A DNA stretch of 30,684 bases, from the NCBI GenBank assembly GCA_021014945.1, contig MU266616.1, positions 1 to 30,684 on the forward strand, written 5' to 3'. Source of the DNA: Leucogyrophana mollusca (Eukaryota; Basidiomycota; Agaricomycetes; Boletales). The notes beneath the pieces are model-generated. The model was not told the DNA's origin, made no database searches, and was given only the letters and a program-made list of their open reading frames with translations. Below, piece by piece: positions 1-10,538 of the stretch; the first letter of the stretch is position 1; every line of letters begins with the position of its first letter. Position numbers and translations under genes: made by a program.

Positions 1-1920
1 CAGCAGCGTTACCTCCATCCCTCCCTTCCACCTGCCCACCTCCTCGCGGTCCCGTTCACTCGACGACTGCACGCCCCTTCCCTCTCCCGTTCCATCCCCT
101 CGTCTCTCTCCCCCTCCCATACCCCCAAAGAGCAAGCGTATGGCGGCATATATATACACTCCTAAGCACATACACACAGGAATCATCAGTGCCCACTCTT
201 TCAATCCCACCGCTACCCCCTCCGTCTCCGCCAAGACTCCAGTTTGGTCGTGTGCCAAGATCTCACGGTCGAAGAGGAAGCTTGCAACGCGGAAGTCGCC
301 TCGCCGGTTCTTGCGAGACTACTTCGCGAAGCGGACACTGAAGAAGGTAGAGGCCCGGTTTGCAGAGAGAGATGCGCGATTCCCGTGGTGCGTCTTAATT
401 TTCCTTTTCCTTCAGTGCTTATACTTATACCGCGACACTGCAGCTGATAAAGTAGAACCTCTTTGAGGACTCTACGTGCTTCGCGATGTTGATATCAGTG
501 CCGCGCGACGTGATGGTTCAGGTAATGGTCCTATAGGAGTGCGCACCCTCTAGGTCATCAGTACTTGGCTTCTCCACGCACGCAATCCACCCCCGCCCAC
601 CCCACCTTCACCTTTGCAACTTTTCTCGATATTTGCATGACGACCGTAACGCATCAGGTTCCTATTCGCACAGTCCCCAATGGACGATAAACACGCAAGA
701 AAACAAGAAACCCCAAACAAAATAGAAAACCCCTCGAAACCGAGAAAAACATGAAGATAAGATAAAACCCCACTTTGGTCTGGCTTGCGACTTTTACTTT
801 CGACTTCGACGACCACCCTTTACCCATTTTTATTTCGACTTTACTTCACTTCACTTCTTTACTTCTGCTTCTACTTCCCCTTCCTTCGCCCACTCCTACC
901 TTTGGCCCCCTCGCTTCGTGATTTTTTCCGGGTCATGTGCTCACCAATTCAAGCACCTAGAGACCATGGGTCGCAACCCGCCTCGGCGTACTCACCTTCA
1001 CTTCAACTACCCTCCTAACCTTCGCCTTGGCGTACTCACCTTTACTTTCGGCACTTTCCTAACCCCTTGGAACTTTTCTATTTTGGCGCCCTTCCATGCA
1101 ATGATACGATACGACGCTTGCAAGTGCGGTCCCTGGTCGTGTACGCTCTGGGCCCGGAACGCACACCTCCAGACGACCACGCTTGGCTCGCCTCGCCACC
1201 TGCTCACACCCCCCAATCACCCGGCCTCACTCTCATGAGTCGGCTCCGACATAGATGCTGGGCGACGTCTTTCGCTACGAATCGCACACGCTCTGGTAGC
1301 GTCCGTTCGTAGTGACACCCAGTCCCTCCACTGCCGTCATATACTTTTCCTCTGGGTGTGTATTCGTGTTCCCCTCTATTTCCTTCAGCTGACTCTCGTT
1401 TTCAGTCGCCACATTGACCCAAAATGCTCCCACCTTCCGCACATCACCGAACTTGCTTTTGCGCTTTCTTATGTTCGACCTACTTTCGATCAGCAAGCGC
1501 TTTCTTCCACTTTGTCCATTCAGGGTACGATCGCCCCACCGAATGGAATTGAACCCCCCGCCTCGCTTTCCGAAAACCGAAACCTAACTCCCTCGACATC
1601 CCAAGTGAACTCGAGCACTTCGGTCGATAGTTCGAGGGTTAAAAAAATAGTTGCTGCTCTCCACTGTTGTAGTTGCATAGTGGATCTATTGAATTCATTG
1701 TCGAAATACCTTGTGCACCATTTGATCCCTTCTCAGTTGTCGATATCTCAGCAGCGCACCCGAAAATTGAGTTCAGGCGCTCCTGATCACCGAACGCCAC
1801 CCACCCATATTGCAACTATGAGACATGAAATGCATGAACTCCCCAACACTACTCCCGTCCGTGCTCACGCCCAAGCCTCTTGACAAAGCTCGCTGCCGTT
1901 CTCGAGTTGACCCAGCAACC
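1..1920. repeat. left arm of long inverted repeat
   Basis: The arm is the reverse complement of the right end of the window, base 1 pairing with base 30684. By eye the outermost 500 nt are about 98% identical, the 800-1000 region about 95%, and the inner 400 nt about 85%. The arm begins CAGCAGCGTTACC and opens with a 130 nt pyrimidine-rich run. A TATA-like stretch follows near 148-158, then an A-rich block at 660-775 and a CT-rich block at 780-900. A 44 nt unit containing GGCGTACTCACCTT is repeated twice at about 979-1066. Homology stops at about 1920, inside a broken copy of the first exon of the Mediator-9-like gene. No target-site duplication can be seen because the window ends at the repeat ends. 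Confidence 0.95.
1834..1920 (+). pseudogene. truncated first-exon copy of the Mediator-9-like gene
   Basis: An ATG at 1834, followed by codons for Asn-Ser-Pro, matches the start of the intact gene whose ATG is at 28817 on the minus strand. A one-base insertion near 1870 puts the copy out of frame. The segment matching KLAAVLELTQ is still readable in another frame at about 1885-1914. Homology then ends without any of the downstream exons. The fragment is therefore a dead 5' piece carried at the inner edge of the left repeat arm. It reads inward, toward the V-ATPase gene about 430 nt downstream. Confidence 0.7.
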
Positions 1921-2252
1921 GGACGGACCTCCCAATATGTGCTTCTCGTGCTCACTGCAGAATGAGCCGCCAGGATATCGTCTATCACTGTCTGACCGAA
2001 CATCTCATCCAATGCATTGCGTTCGCGGTCTCGCTGTGCTCAAAAGGCGAAAGCACCGTGCGCGGTCAAGGACAACTTGACGTACAGATCAATTAGCGGT
2101 GTCCCGCTTTCCAGGGGGGTCAGATGTCAAGAGTTGTTTCTTCCTCTGCTCCCGTCAGAGATCGAACAACGTTTGCGGTAGATTCTAGTAGATTCCTTTG
2201 AAATGTGGTTTAACAGGTTCAACTTGCTCAGTTCATGATTCGCGTCACACCC

Positions 2253-2257
2253 ATTGG
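2253..2257 (-). promoter_or_regulatory. possible CCAAT box upstream of the V-ATPase gene
   Basis: An inverted CCAAT (ATTGG) lies about 92 nt upstream of the V-ATPase c'' start codon, in the unique 1921-2348 interval between the repeat arm and the gene. The position suits a fungal HAP-complex site. It is only a five-base match, so it is weak. Confidence 0.25.
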
Positions 2258-2348
2258 CCAACTAAGTTACATGCCTTCGGCTCACGTAATCAAACTCACT
2301 TGGGCAAAGCAAACACAAACAGGTCTGCATGGTTAACCAACGACTACG

Positions 2349-3384
2349 ATGGGCTACTACACTTCATACTACTCCTTCGGCCTCTCATCCTTCCTTGTTA
2401 TCGTCGTCGCTCTCTACCTCCTTTTCACAGGTGAGTCGCGTTTCTCTCCTCCTTGCCACGTACGACTATCCAACTGACGCTCATACGCAGGCTCGGGCGA
2501 AGCGTTCAATGTCGGGCAGTTCCTCGAAGAGACCAGTCCGTTCATCTGGGGGTCCCTTGGGATTGGTCTTTGTATAGGACTTAGCGTTCTTGGCGCTGGA
2601 TGGTATGTTATTCTCGCTTTTGCTCCACTTTCTAGAGCCGGGCTGAACCGAGTTGAACTGCGGATGCAGGGGAATCTTCCTTACCGGCGCGTCTATACTG
2701 GGTGGAGGCGTCAGAGCGCCGAGAATAAGCACGAAGAACCTCATTAGGTGTGCCCGCTCCCTCTGCCTGCTAACGCTATTAAGCCGAACCGAATAGTATC
2801 ATCTTCTGTGAGGTCGTCGCTATCTATGGTGTGGTGCGTTTATATTGCCGTTTCATCGGTGTGTGTACCCAGGATTAAGTGGCTTGTGTACCTAGATCAT
2901 GGGTATCGTCTACTCCGCTAAGTTGCAAAGTGTCCCTGAAGCACAAATCTACACGAGAGAGAATTACTTCACCGGTACGCCTCTTCAGCCGCCCTTCGAC
3001 TATCCACTCACTTACCCTCTCTAAACTACAGGCTTCGCACTCTTCTGGGGTGGCCTAACAGTTGGCACCTGTAACCTCCTCTGCGGCCTCGCAGTCGGCA
3101 TAACAGGCTCAACAGCCGCCCTCGCAGATGCCGCCGACCCAAACCTCTTTGTCAAGATCCTCGTCGTGGAGGTGTTTGGGAGCATCATGGGGCTATTTGG
3201 GTTGATAGGTGAGTGCTTGTGGTTCTCGCGACCGTGTGGTGGTCGTGTAGCATGGAGGGCGGGAAGGAGTGACGCTGACACTTGTTGATTCATAGTGGGC
3301 CTTCTCATGATCGGGCAAGCGGACGAATTTAGAGCCGCGGGACCTGCTTCCGTCGTCGCAGCCGCTTCGCGATTCGTGTATTAA
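2349..3384 (+). CDS. VMA16: V-type ATPase proteolipid subunit c''
   Basis: The gene encodes the c'' proteolipid of the membrane V0 rotor of the vacuolar proton pump, the 21 kDa subunit that carries protons across vacuole and Golgi membranes. Seven exons join cleanly: 2349-2430, 2491-2602, 2670-2747, 2797-2833, 2896-2974, 3032-3208 and 3296-3384, giving 217 residues against 213 in yeast. Five hydrophobic helices are visible. The proton-binding glutamate is E96 in FCEVVAIYG, and a second helix glutamate is E176 in [14 protein letters not shown]. The starting ATG opens [11 protein letters not shown] and is followed at once by the first membrane helix. All six introns are GT-AG. The gene appears intact. 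It lies 430 nt inside the left repeat arm, an unexpected place for a conserved single-copy gene if the whole window were a transposon. Confidence 0.95.
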
Positions 3385-4577
3385 ACTCGCGCCGCCTCCT
3401 GCACCCAACTCGAGCGTTCTCACTTTGGCTTCATATATCATACCCCCGAGTCGCATGTGTTACAAATAACATAAATGCCATGCCAATGCTTTCGCTGACG
3501 CCCCAGTAGCTGCAAGAGCGGCTCAAGCATAAGCAAGACGAACCTAAGTGTGATGGTGCGAGAGCACATAACATGAGAACGACGTAAGGTGCCCATATGT
3601 ATATATAGACTGACACCTTTGAAACGTAGCTCTCAACCTTCACCCCTTCTCCGCTTCCGTGACTCACGAGTCACAGCGTCTGCGAGGAGTCGGAGTGTAC
3701 ATGTTGAAACTTGGGGCCAAAAAGGCCACCAATAAATCACCGTTAGCCCGTTGCTACGCTTTGAACGAACCCACTCCAGTTCATCGACGGCAACTCGAAG
3801 GCACATCTGTCGGAGCCACTATCTCGCACATGCAACCATTGCCAAGGACCAACCAGATTCACTTAAGGGCCGCCTCAGCAAGCGAAGATGGAACGTTGGC
3901 CATCTCCGGGCCCTCTACTAATATTATGTCAGAGCACCGGCGTCGACCAACCAGCTCAAGGTCATTCGTTCTTAGTGCCCAATGCACATCGCCATTGGTT
4001 GGGTATGTACTCCTCTGTAAACACGACACAGGCGCTTGATGTGCATCGATTTATAGCACCAAAGGCCAGGTTCCCTCGCGACTTCGGGGGTCTCCAGTAG
4101 CTGACCTTAAAAGCATATGACAGTCGATATGTATATGGAATCAGGACAGAATCTCGTTTGCATATCGAAAACCCACTTACGACCGACGTTCATCACATCG
4201 ATGACCCACATCCCCGAGTCAACTCCACGTAAGGAAATTGTATTTGGCCTCTTTGTTATCTAATCAAGATCTACAGTAGGTGCGAAGGGCTGAGAGACTG
4301 ACCACTGACATGGACTGACCATCAGGGTGACAACCTAGTGGTTTTGGTTGGTTTTGATTGGTCCCAACCGGTATGAACTGGTCAGGACTCAGGACGGACT
4401 TACAGATGACATTCGAATATTCCGACAGCCTCTGGGGTGATGCATAGGCCGGCTCCGTGATGCTTCAAAAGGTAGCCCATGTTGCGTCTCAGTTCACAAG
4501 TACCCGCCTGTGCAACCACGTTCGTTTGGATCCCTCCATCGTGACCTTCCAACTCGCACTTACCCATATAAACTAGG
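3385..4577. other. intergenic region without a supported gene
   Basis: This 1.2 kb follows the V-ATPase gene. The longest open stretch is 112 codons from an ATG at 3702, but its translation resembles no family I know and shows no splice logic. Positions 4340-4385 hold a short degenerate GGTTTTGGTTGG-type repeat. I see no RNA gene. Confidence 0.6.
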
Positions 4578-5092
4578 ATGGTCAACAAGGCTACTCTCTT
4601 CGGCTTATTAGTCGCTGCCGGCCTCTCCAACGCATGCAGCTACCCACGCAAGAGTGGTTCAGGCTATATCTTGGAGTTCTACCCCAAGACCCACTGCAGT
4701 GTCCACAACACTTCCGACAAGCCGGAGATACACCCCGTGCACCCTCCTGGGTACCTTGAAATACCGAAGGGTAAAGACTGGACCGTTACCGCGTGCACGC
4801 ACCTCAGCAAGAGAATGCAGCACAAAGTCGAGTCGTTTGTTTGGTCCAAGCCTACCACGAACGAGGTATACGACTTCAGGCTCTTCACCGACCTCAAGTG
4901 CTCACAAGAAAACATCGTCTTCCTGAATGGTACGTGCTACTTGCACTCTGCGCTAGATGCGCCAGCCATTGTCGCTTAAATTATCGCACAGACCCCCATT
5001 GTGATGTTCGCAGCTGCATGATGCCCACCGACTTGACGTTGTACAGAAATCTGAAGGAAGTGGTGGCTTTCACGGTCGGACACTATTATTAA
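4578..5092 (+). CDS. small secreted six-cysteine protein
   Basis: Two exons (4578-4929 and 4992-5092) separated by a 62 nt GT-AG intron encode 150 residues. Residues 1-19 form a classical signal peptide: a lysine near the start, a leucine/alanine-rich core and Ala-Cys at the likely cleavage site. The mature part has six cysteines (20, 40, 73, 108, 121 and 126), consistent with up to three disulphides. Using the intron adds the last two cysteines and a clean stop; reading through it stops sooner and loses them. I cannot assign a family. Size, secretion and cysteine content fit the broad class of fungal small secreted proteins, but no function can be inferred. A CATATAAA stretch sits only about 10 nt upstream of the ATG, too close to be its TATA box, so an upstream non-coding exon is possible. 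Confidence 0.65.
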
Positions 5093-5156
5093 CAATGGGT
5101 AGGAGCGAAGCGATGCAAGAGAAATGACAGGTTTTGAACATAGACGACTAGACGGG

Positions 5157-7054
5157 CTTAAGTGCACCGAGCACTTCGTTAGCCTTATTTGCTAGGTCGT
5201 CGTTTCCAATGGAAAGCTTCACCAGATCCTGTAACGCTTATTTGAAGTGGGAGAAAAGGCGATCTGCACCTGCGCCGGAGCCGATCAGTGTCCCGGTGTC
5301 TACTAGTACTACTTGCGCGATAAGCACTTGGATGCAGGTGCGTCTAGTTTAAAGTAGGCGAGATAGTCTCCGCCCAAGGTGGCGACTGCATCCGTGTACA
5401 GCCGTATAACTTCATGCGAGATTGCAGCGTAGTGGGGATTTTGGTCAATAACTTTTATCCTCCTTGGTGGCCTCCGATGGGAGAGAGCCAAAAAGTATGA
5501 GCTTTGGTTAGGGTCAGGTTACGAAGGATCGCCGATCCGAATGTGGGCCGGAGGGACGAGACGTTGAGCGCCTCTTAGGTCCTGTCCGCGAGATTTCTCC
5601 TAACAGCGTATGTCGCGAGGGCCTCCAAGACCCCTTTGGAGGCAGTGATGATCTCCCTATCACCGGTCTCGAAGCAGAATAGGAGCAGCCGCGCACTATC
5701 TTCTCGAGTGTTCTGTATTTCATCGATGATGACTTCAAAGTAGTTTTGTCGGGCATGAGTATGATGAGTCTAAGGGAAGTTAGCACCGGCCCTGATGTGA
5801 TCGCTACATCGCTGTGTAGCAGCCCAGATAGTAGGCAGCACGAATTCATTAGGGCGTCAATGGTTTCTTTCTTCTGTGCGAAGCGCTCCCTTTTCAGCCG
5901 CCATTTGGAAATGGATGGCCCACCTTCTCGCTCCCGTTCTTCTTGAGTGAAAGAGTCATATGTACGTTGCGCTGCCCTGAGTTGGTGACCGCCACTCGAG
6001 GAATTCCACCCCCGTCAAATCCATCCCATTGGACCAACATCATCGTTTCGTTGCGGATATCCTCTTCCGAGATGCCAAGGTCGCACAGCAGTGTATGATG
6101 TTTGCCAAAATCCAAGGGATGAAAGAGCGAGCGACATGAGATTATCGTGTCTCCGGACCATTCTTCCAAAGGGTTTGAAAGCTTGGCAATACGAAGAGCG
6201 AGCGCGAAGTTGTTCTTGCCTAAAGTGACGATGGTATCGCCCAGTATCACCTAACTCTCGCTATGCGGGCCAGGGTCTCCGTCCAGTGGGGTGAAAGATT
6301 TTTTGCGGCAGATTCCCGCATAACCTTGACTCCTTTCTGAACTAATTCTTCGCACTCTACTACCTTTCCATGACAAACACTTTCCTCTTTTCACCCGTCC
6401 CCTTTCTGCCGCGACCTGGCGTCCATTCTCCTCTCCGGAGCTTAGAGAACTTAAGCAGTTGTTTATATATGCAAGAATGTGCGCATATTTCTCCCGGCCA
6501 CGGCAAATGTATGGGAGAAAGTGACATCCATGAACTCATGGTCGGCCGCTGAGCGGGGATGCCAACCGCAGATTTGTATACCAATACGTGAGCTCCGGGA
6601 ATTCCGTACCTGCATCATGTGCACATATCACACGTCATAGCGCAGGATGCATCGTCGCAACGAACATCGGAACCCAGATTTTCCTCAAGCTCTTTGCAGT
6701 CCTGCAACATGATGGGAGCGATAAGAGAAGTTCGCCAGTCCCGCGCGAATGAAAACTAAAAAAAACGATGGCCCGTCTCCGAATAACGATAATAGGCTAT
6801 AGGAGCAACGATGCAGCACTGACCGGAAGAAATCTAGAGTACTAACCACTCTGGTGTATTACTTCGTCAGGGCACGAGGAATGCACGAGAAAAGAAGCGA
6901 GCGCAACAGTGAGCTCGATAACGTCCTCACAGTAAGGGACTAAGCGTGACAGCAGAACGTAACATTGCTTCAGTCCGACGCTGGCGGAAGATCTCGCCTT
7001 CTGGCTCTTACTCGCGGCGAACGCTGAACCCCGGAGGTTCGAAGACGTGAACAC
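5157..7054 (-). pseudogene. decayed multi-exon gene, possibly helical-repeat protein
   Basis: Several protein-like stretches follow one another on the minus strand but cannot be joined into one frame. A first exon at 6842-7054 includes LVPYCEDVIELTVALASF. Further pieces lie around 6250-5894 (with WDGFDGGGIPR), 5740-5580 (with LLFCFETGDREIITASKG), 5460-5310 and 5240-5157. Some breaks are plausible introns; others are not. One in-frame TAA falls in the 5580 region and another in the 5235 region. Either may once have been CAA, because removing it restores a helical-looking sequence. Frame changes also occur near 6245 and 5455. The leucine-rich helical look suggests HEAT/ARM-type repeats, but this is a guess and I do not recognise the family. 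Confidence 0.45.
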
Positions 7055-7415
7055 GTCAATTCATGCTTCGGCCCCCAGACTCAAGGTACAGAAACTGAAA
7101 CAGCGAAAAGCTCAAGGAATACGTACGTTGAGCCGGACCGCGAAAAAAAAAAGTTATGTAACGTTTTAATTACAAAGGGCATGCCCTCGATAGGTTTACT
7201 AATCCGTCGCAATTATTGAAGGGAAGCCGAATGGAAGGGAAATATGGGACACTGCAAGGTATAAGGATGGAGGTTATAGATCCACCCGGGATCACCCAAG
7301 GTTTAGTGTCGATGACAGGGCTGCGTTTCCTGTTGTGGCTCCCTTGGAGCACCTTTGGCGTCTATGCTAAACGCCGTAGATGATAAGAGCAGAGCTCACG
7401 GCGAACCCTCTTATC

Positions 7416-8592
7416 ATGCCTTTCGAACTCACCTCCCAAGATCGCGTCCGTGCGTATGTCAACAACCACACCGACTTTGACGCAGCCGATGACCCAATTG
7501 AGCCCCTGAAGGGCGGCCACCTCAATTATGCTTGGCGTGTGCGACTGAGCAATCCCTACGGGTGCCAGAAAAGCATCATATTGAAGTATGCCCATTCATC
7601 AGCTGCAAAAGTACGTTCAAAATTGACAGTCAAGAGATTGGTGAGTACTCGCCACGCCTCGAGATGCCACAAAGACTCACTGGTCACGGTAGCAATACGA
7701 GTACCTAGCCCTCAAAGCCATCTCCGGAAGTTCACTCTGCGACGGGAACACTCTTATTGGAGTTCCAACTGTCATTCATTACGATCAAAATAGCAACATA
7801 TTGATCACACAAGACCTTGGCACATTACCGACCCTCCATGATTACTTTTGCAACCAATCTTGCCCTCCCTCCAACATAGTTACGCTTGTGGCGACCAAGC
7901 TCGCCGAGTTCATCGCAAACCTCCACAGCTGGGGAAAGTGCAATGACACTCTACGCCTTGTGCTTCCCCCTGTGCAGGAAATTGTGGAGCCGCCAATTAT
8001 CAACGTCCTCACTCCAACGGCCGCCAAATCGGGTATTGTCGATCCACTTCTAGAACAGACCACGGAAATGTTCAGGACCGAATCGCTGACGTCCGACGAG
8101 ACACTCATTATGGGTGACTTCTGGCTCGGTAACGTACTCATCGACATCGAGGATGGCCCAACTGGAATCGAGGTCGTTAAGAAGTTGTGGGTTATTGACT
8201 GGGAGTTTTGCCGATACGGGAACCCCGCCGAAGATATCGTGGACTTTGCTGGGGACTGCTTCTTCCTATCGCGTTTCAAAAATCCCACTATGGGCGAATG
8301 CCTGCGTCACCACTACCTCGAAACGTATGCCCGTTTAGCGACAGCGAGAGTGGACCCTTTCCGGGTAGTGGTGGGCATGGGCGCATATTGGATTAGTTGG
8401 GCGGAGACAGTGGGGTGGGGGGATGAGAAGGAAGTTCGCGAGTATGCCGAGATTGGGCTAGAGTATCTCCGTCGAGGGAAGGACAGGTCCGAAGATTGGC
8501 TGACCACAAGCTGGGCGAAGGAACTTGGACGACAAGCACGGTCCATGCGAAGCAAAGCTCGGGGCATGCATGCACGCCCGCGCGTCACCTAA
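7416..8592 (+). CDS. APH-family kinase-like protein, copy A
   Basis: Two exons (7416-7640 and 7693-8592) with a 52 nt intron encode 374 residues of the aminoglycoside phosphotransferase/choline-kinase-like fold. This family phosphorylates small molecules, and many fungal members have unknown substrates. The catalytic loop is MGDFWLGN, with the likely base D217 and metal ligand N222. The second metal-binding aspartate is D244 in VIDWEFCRYGNP. The usual histidine of the HGD motif is methionine here (M215). The N-terminal lobe carries a lysine in IILKYAHSSAAK, a plausible ATP contact. The chosen ATG (7416) aligns with the ATG of copy B; in-frame codons continue upstream but are not shared. The copies are about 88% identical in protein over the second exon. 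Antibiotic resistance should not be inferred. Confidence 0.85.
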
Positions 8593-8598
8593 GTACAG

Positions 8599-10246
8599 CT
8601 ACACGAAGTCTAGGATTGTGAGTGTCCTTCCCCAGCAATTAAAGACCATTCTGCCACGATACCCATCGAACGCCTTGATACTAGTCATCTCGTCCAGCTT
8701 GAGATTGCGGAAGCACAGCAGGTCGCCATCAAATGCCGTTTGCGACTCTGACGGTGTATCGTCATCGACGGTGAACGCCCCAACGCGCGTGATTGTACGA
8801 TCGTCAAAGCTATATACTCCCCTAGTGCGACCGTAAAGACAGGCAGGCACTGTGAGATCGACGTGGCTACGCCCTAGAACAGGAAGAGGAGACTCATTGA
8901 CGATTTGATACGCCACCGACCCAGCGTCTCCCGCTGAGGGAGCAGTCAACTTGAGGCGTATGATTCTGAGGTGCATGCGTCGATTGCCAACCAGAGATAT
9001 GTAAGTGGCTCCGGTGATACAGTCAACAGTAGAGTCGCGGAGGATGACCAGAGATCGCCCGAGGTGTTCCACGGCGCCTTGATTCGATAGGGCGAGGGTG
9101 ATGGCGGTCGCCCCGGAGTGGAGAGTTAAGCTGGCGAACTCATTAGACGAGGGAGGGATCAAATATGCATCGACCTGAGTTCGCTCTTCTCGCCAGCCCC
9201 CGTTAACAGCCCGGCCTTCGAAATGACGAAAAAGGAGCACGTGAGTTGTCGATACGACGATGTCCTCTGAGACAACCCTCGCGCCAGTAAGATGGGGGTT
9301 AATAGGCTAATGAACGTCAATCAGCGATATTCATGATGTCGGGAGGTGTGGGTTACACACGCCAGAATTCAATACGCTGGGAGGAAACTGGTAGCGCTGA
9401 TAGGTGTAGATATCGACGAATGCGGCATCGACGGAGGCATGCATGTGTATGGCGAGAAGCCGAGGGCCTATAGTTAGTTCTATCCAATTAAATCTGCGGT
9501 CGATCTGCACGACCGGGGCCAGCACTGGCGAACCAGGCCCCTCCCGGTCAAAGACAACCTTATGGAGTGTCCGGTTAGCATGATAACCGGAGTCAATGAG
9601 CCGCCTCGTATCGCCGGGAAGTTAGTACGAACAAGACACCACGATCGGTCCCTTTTCCAGTGGTTTCCCCTGTCACAACAAACCCAAGAGGTTGACCATC
9701 TCCATCAAATGCGGAAGCACACTTAAAAAAGTCGATTCTGGAGTTTGTGGAGGTTTCGTACACGATCGTGTACGGCGCTCTCCTCGTATTCCTTACTTCC
9801 TCCACCGCGTCCAGGTCGTAACACCGGATCTGCCTGTGGTCTTTCAGCATGATCATCCACCTGCCAGAGAGGAGACCGAATATATTTATTTGGCCGACGT
9901 TTATAGTACGCGATGCCACGGGCTTTGCTTTCGGGTTCGGAGGCCAGTTAAGGTGCAATCGAGAGCTCCGGACAGAAGCTTGTTCGAAGAATTGCGCTGA
10001 TTGCCATGTAAATGGACCAGGGGGTCGTAGCAATGACGAGGAACGGTAGATTTTCGCCCAGACTGATCGATCATATGACAGTTGTTGAAATAGCTTGGAA
10101 ACCTAGAAACAAAGGGCCTCTAGGATGGAGAAGGCGGGTAAGACTCTGCCAACGGTATCACTGACCTGCCGCAAGTGGATCATGCTCCTGGTTGGCAGAA
10201 GACTAGCGATTTCAACCAGGATGTCATATGGGAGACCTTGAAGCAT
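8599..10246 (-). CDS. F-box protein, copy A (one frameshift)
   Basis: The N-terminus, LPYDILVEIASLLPTRSM followed by VSKLFQQLSYDRSVW, is a clear F-box, the Skp1-binding motif of SCF ubiquitin ligase adaptors. Exons are 10246-10166, 10102-9361 and 9306-8599, with GT-AG introns of 63 and 54 nt, giving about 509 residues. The C-terminal part resembles the degenerate beta-rich regions of basidiomycete F-box proteins (for example SGRWMIMLKDHRQIRCYDLD). Exon 2 has one extra base near 9600, where the frame passes from RRYEA to LIDSGYHANR through a stop. No intron resolves this, so the gene is either freshly broken or contains a sequencing error. It is convergent with the upstream kinase, the two stop codons being only 6 nt apart. 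Confidence 0.75.
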
Positions 10247-10538
10247 CGATACAACTCCTTGAAACGACTCAGTACATCCTGAAAGAGGTCACTTTCACAT
10301 GAGAAAACCTACTGTGTCCGAGTCTGCAGGTCCTACAGCTCCGAGCCTACTGGTGAACGAGATCGAGTCGGAACAAATCGCCTGTCAGTGCCTTTTTGCC
10401 TTGCTCTCTCGATGTAATGTCTGAAATCACCACGGCTCAGCGCGCCAGTTCAGCGCTTCACCCCGAAATATAACACGAGTAAACAACCACCCAGTTATGG
10501 TATTCGTAATAAATAAACTTGGGGCAGCGCTGCTTGGC

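Noticed and set aside
140..466. 108-codon open frame near each outer end, almost identical in both arms (also 30219-30545).
   Set aside because: The left ATG is GTG in the right arm, a second overlapping frame is equally open, and the few differences show no coding bias. A TATA-like stretch lies inside its start. Similarity follows from the repeat itself.
1540..1575. tRNA B-box-like GTTCAATTCC in both arms, suggesting a SINE or tRNA.
   Set aside because: The flanking bases do not pair into a T-stem, there is no A box upstream, and no cloverleaf can be drawn.
3702..4039. Possible 112-codon gene downstream of the V-ATPase gene.
   Set aside because: No motif, signal peptide, splice site pattern or family resemblance; length is within chance for this composition.
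7416..8592. Aminoglycoside resistance gene.
   Set aside because: The fold is shared, but this is an intron-containing fungal family with unknown small-molecule substrates.
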